DNA of 64,000 bases, taken from Isoetes taiwanensis (Eukaryota; Streptophyta; Lycopodiopsida; Isoetales; Isoetaceae). The notes under the pieces were generated by a model. It searched no databases and was not told where the DNA came from. It worked only from the letters and a program-made list of their open reading frames with translations. The first letter of the stretch is position 1. Each line of letters begins with the position of its first letter. The DNA lies in assembly GCA_021234155.1 (NCBI GenBank), contig JAJEKV010000005.1, positions 21,066,089 to 21,130,088 of the forward strand, given 5' to 3'. Of this stretch, positions 1-10,672 are shown in pieces. The translations under genes were made by a program, and so were the position numbers.

Positions 1-375
1 TTTCTAATGTCACATGGTTTATTAAATTGAAGAGTTGTGTAGCATGGTTTTTCAACACAACTTTAATGTGTCAATGGTTGTTTATGTTGGTTTTCTACTG
101 TCACAAACTTTATGGCGTGCTTTTTTATACCAACTTAAATGCCATGGTGGTTATTCATGCTAGTTTTTTATTGTCATGGTGTGTGTTATAAAATGGTTGT
201 GGTTTTATATCATAATTTCAATACCAAGTTAATTGTCATGGTAATTACTCATAGATATTCGCCTAAGAGGACTTGGTTATCTATAGTGATTACTCATAAG
301 GCCTCCAAAAACAATTATCATAATTAACCACCAAACCACTATAGATATTGTCTTTTGTATTTTTTGTGTTTTTAA
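1..375. other. AT-rich sequence without a recognised gene
   Basis: The stretch is AT-rich, with loosely repeated CATGGT-containing segments spaced a few tens of bases apart. The one open frame (62 codons at 139-327) has no domain-like character. I see nothing else before the transposon that starts at 376. Confidence 0.5.
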
Positions 376-390
376 CACTAGACCTGTCCC
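372..390 (+). repeat. Left terminal inverted repeat with TTAA
   Basis: TTAA at 372-375 is followed by CACTAGACCTGTCCC. It is a perfect 19-nt inverted match to 2997-3015. Confidence 0.85.
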
Positions 391-3011
391 ATGATGGACC
401 ATTAAAGGGCATTTTGAAGGTTTACAAAAAAAATCATATAAAATCAAGGGCACAAAAACTGGCCAAAGCCTTTCTAGGAGTTCATATATGGCAGTTATGG
501 TTCACATAAAAAATACACAAAAATATATCAGCTCCCGTTCTTGTGAGTTATGCACTAGCAAACCCAAGGGGGTCAAGTACCAAAAGCTTCATGTTCACAC
601 AAAGTAAAACTGTCTTAATGAAAAGATTTTTTTGATTTTTTTGGCTATAATGTAATTTTTCTACACGAGATATAGAGCAAGACACAAAAAACTGCATCTC
701 AATTCGAAGTCTGTGAAGGAAGATATAGCCATTCAAACATGACAGTGGTCGACCGTTTTACGCTTTTAGAGAACCAAGATGGTTCCCGAAAAGCGGTTAA
801 TATAAAAACAACTTTTGGAAGGAGATAAATTTTGAGCTCAAATTTGGCATATAAGTAGTTCACGAGGTCCTCCATCCTAGAAAAATGTTGTTGAGTTTGA
901 ATTTGATGTTTTGACTTTTACTTCTAATTTTAATTTTAGGGAATTTATACAAATGGGTAACATTGATACATATGACTCTAGGTTGTCCTCCAAAAAATCA
1001 CATTATGAAAGTTTATAGGAATATGAAACCAATGCAAAAACAAGCTCGTGAAAAGAGTAAAAGACATGGTAAATAAAAATCAAAAACGATTTCTGTACCT
1101 GCCCATTACTGGTCCATAATCCATTTAAAAATCAATAATATACTTATGTTAGTCCATCTCACGTTGAGGTTTGGGACATGAGTAGCTTCTGAACCACTTT
1201 GTTCACAAAAAAAATATCGGTTGGTCATTATCTTGAGGATTGTATTAAAATAAATAGCATCAATTATATTATGTCTTCCATGTTTATTCTAGATTTGTGC
1301 CTCAAAGGTGTGACTTTACAAAATCACATCCTCGAAGTATCTCATATCAAGAAACAAATGCAAAAAGAACCAAGGAAAAATATGAAAAACTTTTTCTATA
1401 AAACATCAAGATAGACTGCTATCTGCCATCATTGGTCCAAATGATTGAAAGTTTAAAAATCAATAATGGCATCACTTTAATCAATTTTGATCTCAACTTT
1501 CGCATATAGTTTACTTGTATGATTCTCTGTAGGAGAAAATTAGTTGACTATGTGAGCTTGCGTAATTTAAGGGAAAGATTGAAGCACAAAGAATTGAGAA
1601 TTTATGAGGTACTTATGACCAATTGAACCTACATGGACCTCCACTTACACCTTTCAAAAATCATGTGATCGAAGCTAAAAAGCCATAGTATCATTCTATG
1701 GGGAAAAATGGATAAGGCTAGTGAGAGATATATGCTCTATACAATTGGTCTCATGGACCATAAATGGTGATGCATGCGTATATAAATTAAAACCTTAGAA
1801 ATAACATGCTACTTTAACATGCAACTAGAGATTTATATTGCCAAGAAAGGTATGCATCCATGAAAAATATAATATACATGAAAGATAACCTACATGTAAC
1901 ATTATTCTACTTAGATGACAATGCTTTATAGCAGCAACACAGATATAAAGTTTATGCTAGTAAGAAATAAACAGATTTCTTTGTATTTTTTTTCAATAAG
2001 GACATACAACCTATATAAGAGATCTCCATATAAGTCAATGTTCACATTTTCAACTATTTTATAGGCTTATATGGAGAAAGGTAGTGTCTCTTCCATGAAC
2101 TAAAGAACCATACATATAATGTCATATGGTCTAATTACATATTGTCATGGCTAAACTTCACAACATTCACTTAATTCATCAATAAACATCACTAAATATG
2201 ACCATTGTGGAGTTTTGGAGCTATAATTGTGGAGTTAACTCAATTTTTATACTCTAATGTGTTAATCTTGCAGCTGTACATCATGTTTTAATCCCAAAAA
2301 TTGCATGGTTACACTCTAGTTACCCTATATGTAAGTTGATAAGAGTTATATTCTATGTAGATATAAGTAGAATGCATCACTTATTACCCTCATGGTATTA
2401 TGGATGGTTGTTATTTGAGCATTTTAACATATACTTGTGTCCTGAATTCTGTATCGTAGATTCTTTTAGTAAATTGTGAGGTTAACATGACTTATGAACA
2501 CTCCAAAAAATCATGAGACTATAGCTCGTATAGTTAGCAACTCATGGCCACAAGAATTAAGTTAAAACTTGTTATAATAAGAGAGAAATAATTCTCGAAC
2601 CTCAAGCAGCTTTTTTGACCAAAATAGGGTTTGGCGGCTTCCACCAATATCAGATGATAGCAAGAAAACATGGGAACATAAAACTCAATGTGTTCTATGA
2701 TAAACAGGCAAATACCTCCAACTTTAGCAAGGTTTAGGTCACTTTATGCTAGAAAAATTGAAGAAGGCAGTTCTGGACTAGTGTAGAAACTGCCAAATTC
2801 TCTAATGTTTGAGCAATCACCACAAGGTAGAGGTGACCCCATTGGTATTGAAATTCTCAGAGGTCATTAAGAAACAAGTGAAGACTCAAATGGTGGCGGT
2901 ATAGTTCAAAATCGAAATTTCTGTTATGAGTTACGTGGGTTTAAGTGGCAGAGGTCATGTGGGCCAGTTCTGGTCCATGGATCAGGAATGGTTCCAGGGA
3001 CAGGTCTAGTG
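376..3011. mobile_element. Non-autonomous TIR transposon (piggyBac-like or CACTA-like), 2.6 kb
   Basis: The two ends are perfect 15-bp inverted repeats starting CACTAGACCTGTCCC (376-390 and the complement of 2997-3011). TTAA flanks both sides exactly (372-375 and 3012-3015). The CACTA start suggests the plant En/Spm (CACTA) superfamily, whose target duplication is 3 bp, but the 3 bp next to the ends are TAA and TTA and do not match. The exact TTAA is the known signature of piggyBac-type insertion. Subterminal TGGACCA/TGGTCCA motifs recur at 395, 1110, 1433, 1754 and 2971, as in CACTA subterminal arrays. There is no transposase-like frame inside, so any mobility would need an enzyme supplied in trans. 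The superfamily is unresolved; that this is a TIR element is fairly secure. Confidence 0.7.
980..1980. repeat. Degenerate internal repeat, period about 325 bp
   Basis: Three diverged modules inside the TIR element (starting near 980, 1300 and 1630) share, in the same order, an AAATCAC/AAATCATG segment, a TGGTCCA or TGGACCA box (1110, 1433, 1754) and an ATCAATAAT-like or AT-rich tail. The copies are heavily diverged and were aligned by eye. Confidence 0.4.
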
Positions 3012-3015
3012 TTAA
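2997..3015 (-). repeat. Right terminal inverted repeat with TTAA
   Basis: GGGACAGGTCTAGTG followed by TTAA is the exact reverse complement of 372-390. Confidence 0.85.
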
Positions 3016-3158
3016 GCACTTTGACCTTATTCAAATATCATGAAAAAAGCACAAAAAGTATCTTTTGTAATTTGTCATTGTTTGGTCTCTTGTAAATTGT
3101 TTTGCATCTTTAAAAAACCAATATCTTCTATCAGTGTGTGTCTGAAACTATAGTTGCT

Positions 3159-4010
3159 ATGGCGGTGGCGCTCAAGATTGGCGCTCAAGACAAGGTAAGC
3201 CTCCAGTTTCGTATGGCCAGGGGAAAGAAGGTTGGGGGAACACCCGGCAAGGATCCAACAGAGTATGAAGGTGACTCCGCGCACCTGATTGCCCTGATCC
3301 AAGACATGAAATCTGAAATGCTCGGCCTGAAACAGGAAGTCCTATCGATCAAAAAAACCCTTGAAGAAGGTTTGCAAACGGAAGTAGTTGTTCTAAAGAG
3401 TGAAATTTTACACATGAAGAAAACGCTTGATGAAGTCTTGCAACAAAACACCATGCTACAGAGTAAAAACGAGGCATTGATTACAAAGAGAGAAGACACC
3501 ACAGTTGAATATCATGGCCAGATTCAAAATCTTGAAGCAAAGCTAGCCTCCCTAGTTGCTGAGACCACAAGAGAACAAATGATGCTCCATCAGGAACATG
3601 TAACTGCAGAGCAAGTAGATCAGGAAGCAAGAGCTTTAAATCTCAAAATCTCAGGTCTTCAAGAACTTGAAGGCGAAAATACCTCAGATGTGATCCAAAA
3701 TTTCTTCCAGAAAACAATGCGAATTCATGAGCCTGGTACAGTGGCAGCAAGAAGACTAGGAAAACCGAGCTTTTACAATAGGCCAATTCTTGTGAAATTC
3801 AAGAGTAAAGATGCACGAGACAAAATTCTACAAAACCGAGGTGTGTTGAAAGGAGAGAAAGGCATCTACCTTGATGCTGATCTTACCCCAGCACAGCTTG
3901 ACTTCAGAAAAAAGGAATGGCAGAAGGTGAAAGATGCCAGAGCCACAGGAGTTGTTGCTTTTCTTGACAAGAGCGGGAAGGCAATAATTACAAACAGGAG
4001 GAAAGATTGA
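3159..4010 (+). CDS. LINE ORF1 protein (RNA-binding, coiled coil)
   Basis: This 283-residue protein should be the nucleic-acid-binding partner of the LINE, coating its RNA in the ribonucleoprotein that carries out target-primed reverse transcription. I chose the ATG at 3159 (context GCTATGGCG); the open frame runs further upstream only through non-ATG codons. The N-terminal third is basic (MARGKKVGG). Residues about 40-155 are rich in K, E, L, Q with heptad spacing and should form a coiled coil. A segment from ALNLKISGLQE onward, through AARRLGKPSFYNRPILVKF and DARDKILQNRGVLKGEKGIY to LDADLTPAQLDFRKKEW, resembles the RRM plus C-terminal domain of L1 ORF1p (Transposase_22-like). The frame is intact. 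It ends at a TGA only 12 nt before the in-frame endonuclease coding region. Confidence 0.8.
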   Translation: MAVALKIGAQDKVSLQFRMARGKKVGGTPGKDPTEYEGDSAHLIALIQDMKSEMLGLKQEVLSIKKTLEEGLQTEVVVLKSEILHMKKTLDEVLQQNTMLQSKNEALITKREDTTVEYHGQIQNLEAKLASLVAETTREQMMLHQEHVTAEQVDQEARALNLKISGLQELEGENTSDVIQNFFQKTMRIHEPGTVAARRLGKPSFYNRPILVKFKSKDARDKILQNRGVLKGEKGIYLDADLTPAQLDFRKKEWQKVKDARATGVVAFLDKSGKAIITNRRKD

Positions 4011-4022
4011 AGAGCTAGGCCC

Positions 4023-7000
4023 TTGAAGGTAGGATTATGGAATACTCATGGGCTAAGTCAGGTTAAGATGGCAGCAACATGGCAAGTATGGCAGCAGCAT
4101 GACATCTTGATGTTCACAGAAACGTGGGAGCATCAAGCTCGCACATTACCGGATTTACCTGGTTTTCTCCTGATTGGAAACACATGGAACCAAAAAAGAA
4201 GCATGGTAGGGCGCGGTTTCGGAGGCATACCAGTGTATGGCAAACAAGCCATAGCTAGTGAGGTCAAGCTGATCTCAGTAGATAAAAACAAGCAGTTCCT
4301 TTGGCTAAGGGTAAAGGACATGTTCTTGTGTGTATGTTACTTCGCTCCAGCAGGTTCAAGTATCTACAAAACTCAGGAATTCAATGAAGCAGATCCCTTC
4401 TTAACTCTTTGCACGGAAATTCAAACCTACATGAGAGATGGAGAAGTGGTGTTACTGGGAGACTTCAATGCGAGAATAGGTAACAAGCAGGCTTGCACTT
4501 ATAAGAACATCACTGATGTCTGGCTAGACGAAATAGATGAACCACTTCTAAAGCGAAACTCAGCAGATTTGATCACCAACGCCATGGGAGACAAGTTTTT
4601 GGAAATGGGCACAATCTGTAACATGAAAATCATGAATGGAACCAGCCTGTTCACTCGATCAGGGGGATTTACCTGCTCTAACCATGCAGGGTCTAGTGTT
4701 GTAGACTTCCTGTTGACAAGCAACCAAAATTGCATCCAAGACTTTTACATTGGAGAAAAGCTTCTCGAGTCAGACCATGCTCCCTTATTTGTAGACCTGC
4801 AGGTACGGTGTAAACCAAACAACACAATTTCTAGCTTTCATCCTCGGATAAAGGTAAGATACCAGTTTCATGAAGAATATAAGAGAAAGATTGAGGAATT
4901 ATTAAACCAAACCAAATGGAGTAACGAGCTGGTAGCAGATGCTAAAAGGTTTCCTGATTTAATAATTCAAGCAGCAAACCTCACCTTTGGTTGCTCCAAA
5001 AAGCATGCTCAGGGGAGGCCAAATAATGCCTGGTGGGACTCAGATTGCCAGATAGCAAGAGATTCGCTCCCTGCTGGTTGCATTCACAAACCAAAATGGT
5101 ACAAAAGTTATATCAGAGAGAAGAAACGTGAATTTTGCAAAAAAAGGCAATGGGAACTGAATCAGAAATTCAAAGCGGATCCAAGAACCTTTTGGAAAGC
5201 GCTCAAAGGGAAACCCTCAGAGACAAATTTAGTGAAAGGGATATATGAAATCAATGATGCCCATGGGATGTGTTTTGCAGCGCCACATGCACCTCTATTT
5301 ACAGAATTAGATGTCAAAGAAGCACTCTCAGTCATGGAAAATAATAAGGCCCACGATTTAGATGGGATCTGTGTTGAACTTTTTAAATGGGGAGGCCCCA
5401 GATCACTCTTTCCATTTTGACATGCTTGCTAAACCAGAGTATTCAAGGTGGACTCCCAGGCAATTGGAGGGTAAATCGAGTGTATCCTATACACAAGGCG
5501 GGGGATAAGAAGTTGGCAGGGAATTATAGGACAATTTTAATAGGATCTACCTTTACCAAAGTGCTGGGAACTCTACTGGAGAGCAAACTGAGTGCATGGG
5601 CAGAGGAGAATGAAAAGAGATCTCACTACCAGGCGGGTTTTCGGAGAGACCACAACATATTAGACCATGCTTTAGCTCTTCGTGTGTTGATAGAGAAAGC
5701 AAAGAGTCCGAGCACTGCCTTGTATGTGGCCTTCGTGGACTTCAGCAAGGCCTTCGACACAGTTTCTCCAATTGGATGTCCCAGATGAGTTGAAAGGAGC
5801 AATCTCCCAACTGTAGGAAGTATTGGTGACAATGACATGGGACATGGATGCACTAATCAGAAATAATATAGGCGTTCGTCAAGGCTGCCCCCTGTCGCCT
5901 ACTTTGTTCGTCTGTTCATAGATGAACTAGATGAATGGTTACGTTCTAAATCACTTCATGGCACACGGTTAGGGACCTATCTAGTCCAACTGCTACTATA
6001 CGCGGATGATATAGTGATGTTGGCAACAAAAAAATCTGTTCTACAAGAGCATTTAAACGAACTGGAGAAATTCTGCCATGCCAAGAAGATGAAAGTGAAT
6101 GTAGCAAAGACAAAAATCATGGTCTTTGGAACAAGAGACAAACCAGATTTTGTTTACCAAGGCCAGATGATTGAGGTAGTCGAAAGCTTCAAATATTTAG
6201 GGATTGATTTCACTTCCAACTATAAATGGAAAGACTGTGTAAAGAGGCGCATCACAGGAGGTAAATCTACTCTTTATGCAATGCTGGCCAAATGTTCTCG
6301 CTTATCTTTAAATGACTGGATGCTCAGAAAGATCTTGTTTAAGACTTTAGTCCGGACAGTAGTCTTGTACGGCTCACCTATATGGGGACCTGGTACATCT
6401 ACAAAGTTGTGGGGGCAGATAGAATCAGTTCAGAAATTGTACATCTGTGGGGAGTTAGGCATCAAAAACACAATCCCTTACTCGGTCATACTAGCTGAGG
6501 TCGGGATGTTCCCTCTGGAAATGGATGCTCTATACCACACAATAAATTATGTGAATAGACTCAAAGAGCAATCTCATGACAGATTACCATATCAGGCCAT
6601 GGAAATTTCAACCAGTCAAGGATGGTATCATGATGTTTTAACATGGGCTGCAAGATGGGGTATCACTGATATGAATTGGCCACATGATAAGAATGAAACT
6701 CGGTCGATTCTTGAGCAGCGAGCAATCCATTTGTTATGGGAGAAACAGGGGAGCCGGATGGTACACTATAAGATGAAAGTAAACTCCATGGAACAATACA
6801 CAGACCAAGGATATCTTGTGGCAGGCATCTCGAAGAGGTTGAAACAAATCATTGCCAGGTACCGTGTGAGCTCTCATAGACTGGCATGTGAGACAGGTGG
6901 TTGGGATAAAATACCAGTTGAAGAACGCACCTGCAATTTTTGTGATTGGGACACCATAGAAGATGAAGACCACGTTTTTACAGACTGCCCAGCATACAGC

Positions 7001-7135
7001 GAGATAAGGGAAGAATTCGGCATACATATATCTAAATTCGGTTCTTTATTTGAGTTAGATCCATTAAACATAGGTTTATACATCAAGACGGTTGATAATC
7101 ACCGTTCTTTTTTGTTGAAAATTCAGGATACATAA
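4023..7135 (+). pseudogene. LINE ORF2: endonuclease-reverse transcriptase, frameshifted
   Basis: The protein nicks target DNA and reverse-transcribes the LINE RNA. The APE endonuclease is complete in the first frame (4023-5420): WNTHGL with the catalytic Asn (residue 7 from 4023), TETWE with Glu 33, GDFNARIG (146-153) and SDHAP (250-254). The reading then moves to another frame (5387-5788) with RT blocks NYRTI, YQAGFRRDHN and FVDFSKAFDTV. It returns to the first frame near 5775, with a stop before EVLVT and then GVRQGCPLSPTLF. From about 5912 it moves again to LFIDELDEWL and the catalytic YADD (5999-6010). The last part (to 7135) holds the thumb region and a C-X2-C-X9-H-X4-C motif (6932-6987). 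Three frameshifts and one stop make this copy inactive as assembled. The first in-frame ATG (4068) lies beyond the catalytic Asn, so the start is unusual. Confidence 0.88.
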
Positions 7136-7156
7136 ACCATTGTAACCAGGCTCTAT

Positions 7157-7206
7157 GGCCTTCAAGGCCCCAAAGGGCTCAGAAAATAAATAAAATAAAT
7201 AAATAT
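7157..7206 (+). other. LINE 3' terminal hairpin and A-rich tail
   Basis: GGCCT (7157-7161) pairs with AGGCC (7165-7169) around a TCA loop. An AAATA/TAAA-type tail follows from 7182. Such 3' structures commonly mark the RNA end recognised by the LINE reverse transcriptase. Confidence 0.6.
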
Positions 7207-7360
7207 AAGATCATTTATTGCTTAGACATTAGAATCAACGATTTTTTTAATGTAATTATGTGAAACCTAATGCATATACTTCATGCATTAGAAAATGTCA
7301 AATATAATATCCGAGTACTTTTTTTTTTTATGCATATGTTCCCTAACTCGGATTCCTTCC

Positions 7361-7770
7361 TTGTTGATCCATTTACACTTGCAGATAATAAGCTGAAGGT
7401 TAGTTTGTTTCCAAGATACAATCCATCCAATTTCATATTTAGAGTTATCTTTAGATGCTTTCTATTGTTGATATCAATATTGGAGCATGCCAAACATAGA
7501 TAGCTTCATTTGGATTCTCGTTGGGGATACGATCATCATACAATCATCTACGAATGTATAGTTGGTCAGCAAGCCTGTTACTGCTAAGGTTTTTCCCTTG
7601 AAAACCCTTCCAGACAAGGGTTTTTAATGTTGGACAGCAATAAGCCTGTTGTCCTTTTGTTTGGGTTCCATAGGCCATTTGGTCTTCGTGGATGATAAAA
7701 TTCAATACAGTTCGATTCAATTCTATTTAAGAGGCCAAACCTTCAACAAATGCTAAGACCTTTTTTTTTT
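7361..7770. repeat. Block X, copy A (non-coding, two hairpins)
   Basis: It is nearly identical to 25474-25887. It contains a 9-bp perfect stem, AAAACCCTT (7601-7609) with AAGGGTTTT (7616-7624), then a second hairpin GGACAGCA/TGTTGTCC with one G-T pair. It ends in a T run and (ATT)n. The short open frames here are not gene-like. Confidence 0.8.
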
Positions 7771-7782
7771 ATTATTATTATT

Positions 7783-9866
7783 ATTAATAAATGATATTTT
7801 AAGTTAGCCACATGTTGGCTTTCAAGTTAGCTACATCTTGGCTCCAAGTTGGCTACTTACTGATTTCTTAAATTTGAAAGTCTAATGTTAATACCATCAC
7901 TAAGTGAATGCATAGCATGATGGCTTGGCCAAACTTACTCATAACATGTGGTATTGGACCACAGGAGCATGTATCTTGGCTTAGCCTAACTCAGAAATAC
8001 ACTCAAAATAAGAAGTGTGAATAGTAGTGATCCATACTGCATTGATCAATGCACTTGAGCAAACCTAGGTGCGACATCTAAATAGTACCTAGGACTTCTT
8101 CAAGTAATGGTATTTAACTCCATCTAGCATCATTTATCATTGAATATTAAATTTGAGGATAAATGCAATATTTTGTAAGGTGGCTTTCTATTTCTCATGA
8201 TAATATCAAGTCTAAAGTCTCATAGTATTCCAGATTATGCAGATAAATAACTGGGAGAGCCTAGATTGTTTACATATATTATGAAATTCTAATACATAGA
8301 ATGTTTAAAATAATGAAATGTTTAGGGTAAGTATTTTGAAAACCCTAAACGTGCATAGTTTTGCATCATTCTCGGCGGCTGCCAGACAAGCGCCTAAGGC
8401 TCTGTTCTTGATTTCTTTTGCCTGATCAATATGGGATGCCCAATTTCGGCCCCTTCTTTGAAGATTCGTGACTCCTGCATGTTCTTATATGCTCTAAGAA
8501 AAGAACATAGCCAATTTCGGCCATGGCTTGAAAGCTTTTGTGGAAAACCTGACACGGTTTATTCGAATCTGTGAAGCATAGACATGCAATCCGGTTCTGC
8601 AATCCAGGTTTGCAAATGCTGAAATACTTTGCATTATTTACCTTTATTTCATTTAGATTATGCTGCCACAGGCTTTACTAAGATAGTTTATGAGCATATC
8701 TGTTTAGATATCTCCTTCTCTACAGATACTTTGTGTAGGAGATTTTTTGTAAAAAGCTGCTGATTCCTTCTTATATTTGCCTCTATTACTAACGGAGGAC
8801 AAAAGTGCTACATTGGGTGAAGGGCTATACGCCGAAAAAACCCAATGTACCTTTTGGCCCTCACAGATTTACCATTTTCATGCTAAATTTGTGTTGATTG
8901 GCTGCAGGTACGGGTTTTTTCCTCTCAATGTGGCGTCTTTTGTCTTGTGAAGTTTATTGTAGCTGGCAATGGTGATGGAATCAAAGCTAAAGATTACACA
9001 AATGGTGCTGCCCTTAAGTTACAGGGATATTACTCTGCCTTTTTTAATTTATAGTTGGATCTATTACTTGGATAGACAAATGCTTGGATCCATTTATTTT
9101 TTCTATTTAAATTGAAGCATTTTGGTCATTTTGCACTAAATATAAATATGATAAACATATGATTCGATAACATTTGGCTGGTTAAATTGTGAATTAGCCT
9201 GGCTATAATGGCAAAGGCAATTATGGCATCAGAGGAATATCAGTCCCAGATTCATTACATTTGGTTGGAATTCTTAGTTCAAGAAAGAGTCGTATTTGCT
9301 GTTTAAGGCTTATAATACTAGGCTGGTTTTATATGCCTTGATAAGTGCCTGAGACTATGGATGTGGAGTACCATCATGGATTAGCCTAGTCCATGTATGG
9401 ATGGATAATACTACCAAGGGATTGACCGAGGTAGATGATTGTGCTAGTATAGGCTAGTGCTGTCTGGGTTTTTTTTTAGATACTTCCATTCATTGGTTTT
9501 ACCAGTGTTGCTCTTATCCTGTGATCTTTGGTACAACAAGCAGACTCATATTTCATCTCCATTTTATGATTTACTTTTACAATTGAAATGTGGAGTCTTA
9601 TCTCATATGCATACTTATAAGTGTTGGATTTACATTTTTATAGGTAAAGCAAATACTACAGGATGACATTTGGTAATGAAGTGCCACTCGGCCTCATTTC
9701 CAATAAATCAAATATTCCAGGTTGAGATTTGGTAATGAAGTGCCACTCAACCTCATTTTTCAATAAATGAAATATTCCAGAATGATGTTGGCAATGAAGT
9801 GCCATTTGGCTTCATTTCTAGAACGTCTTCTGTCTTCTGCACTGTGATAAATAAGAGCCATAGTGC
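7783..9866. repeat. Block Y of E1, copy A (carries the empty site of LTR element 1)
   Basis: This 2.1-kb non-coding block is repeated almost base for base at 10532-10672 plus 21380-22192 plus 24390-25468. It starts with three short tandem copies of an AAGTTAGCYACAT-type motif. The CATAG at about 7909-7913 is the single-copy form of the 5-bp duplication flanking LTR element 1 in copy B. It contains the conserved hairpin and acceptor-like module at 8809-8910. After TAGTGC (9861-9866) the two copies diverge. I find no protein domain in it; the function is unknown. Confidence 0.85.
8809..8910 (+). other. Hairpin plus splice-acceptor-like module (E1 copy A)
   Basis: TACATTGGGT (8809-8818) pairs perfectly over 10 bp with ACCCAATGTA (8840-8849). 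Inside, GGC (8823-8825) pairs with GCC (8831-8833). Downstream are a branch-point-like TGCTAAAT (8881-8888), a T/G-rich stretch and GGCTGCAG|GTA with the boundary at 8907/8908. The same module, at the same size, occurs in E2 and E3. The sequence shows the structure; its role as intron end, structured RNA or transposon part is inference. Confidence 0.5.
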
Positions 9867-10531
9867 TCATACATGCAAGGGATAATTTCCCCGGTGAAAG
9901 CATGATAGGGTGTACCATCTAAAGTTCTTTTTAGGGAGTGCAAAACTACCCAAAAAAGTACCAAGCACTAGGTACTAAGAACTTGCATAAATGCCTCAAT
10001 AAACAATAAGTTTGAGAGTTGGTTCATTCATTTTAGTCTCTAATAGTATTGTTATCCTCTATTACTATAGCTTGACATGTTGTTGACCTTCAATTCAAAA
10101 CTTTTGGATTGATTTTAATGGGATGAAAAAACAGAAAGTACCAGTTTTAAAAGTACCCAGTGTAGGTACTTTTGAGGGTTCCAAAAGTGGTACACCGTAG
10201 CATGCTTTCACCCTCCCTTTTATGTCATTTGGCTTAAAACTCTCAATAGTCATTTATGGACTGAGACACATGAAATTGCAGCATGTTTTGATACAGGAAA
10301 TAGCAGCATACTTTGGCAAGCAAAAGTAAATTCAAACAACCTTCAATCATATACAAGAGATTGAAGTGGGTATAAAGAGGTATTTATATGCTCATTTCAA
10401 TTTTTCTAATTATATTAATTGTGATTATAGGGTAAGGCGTGACCCCTGCTGTAATGGTAGGGTCATGTCCACCCTATGATTACAATATGACAAGCAGAGG
10501 TCTGTCATATCCTACGGTAGGAGGTAGGATT
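9867..10531. other. Unique spacer between E1 copies
   Basis: Non-coding sequence, not found in the other E1 copy. Apart from the MITE at 9893-10212 I see no feature. Confidence 0.5.
9893..10212. mobile_element. Long-TIR MITE-like element, 320 bp
   Basis: The ends start GGTGAAAGCATG on both strands: 9893-9916 and the complement of 10189-10212 match at 22 of 24 positions. The inverted similarity continues inward through AAGTACC and GTACT segments for about 90 bp. No coding capacity. A target duplication is unclear (CCCC left, CTCC right). It lies in the segment unique to the gap between the two E1 copies. Confidence 0.65.
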
Positions 10532-10672
10532 TTTTTATTATTAATAAATGATATTTTAAGTTAGCCACATGTTGGCTTTCAAGTTAGCTACATCTTGGCT
10601 CCAAGTTGGCTACTTACTGATTTCTTAAATTTGAAAGTCTAATGTTAATACCATCACTAAGTGAATGCATAG
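10532..10672. repeat. Block Y of E1, copy B, left fragment
   Basis: It is nearly identical to 7783-7913 and is interrupted at CATAG (10668-10672) by LTR element 1. The block resumes at 21380. Confidence 0.85.

Larger units (their letters stand above)
3016..7206 (+). mobile_element. LINE (non-LTR retrotransposon), apparently full length but damaged
   Basis: An ORF1 with coiled coil and L1-like RNA-binding region is followed by an ORF2 with APE-type endonuclease, reverse transcriptase and a C-terminal CCHC motif. The 3' end has a small GC-rich hairpin (7157-7169) and an A-rich AAATA/TAAA tail (7182-7206). The exact 5' end is uncertain: it lies between the TIR element (ends 3015) and the ORF1 start at 3159. 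I could not find a matching target-site duplication. There is no RNase H domain. The domain order fits an L1-like LINE, but the clade cannot be fixed by eye. Confidence 0.88.

Noticed and set aside
8816-8840. Hammerhead ribozyme reading of the TGAAG...GAAA segment in the E1 hairpin
   Set aside because: The conserved C3 and A9 core bases are wrong and the strands form a two-way internal loop, not a three-way junction.
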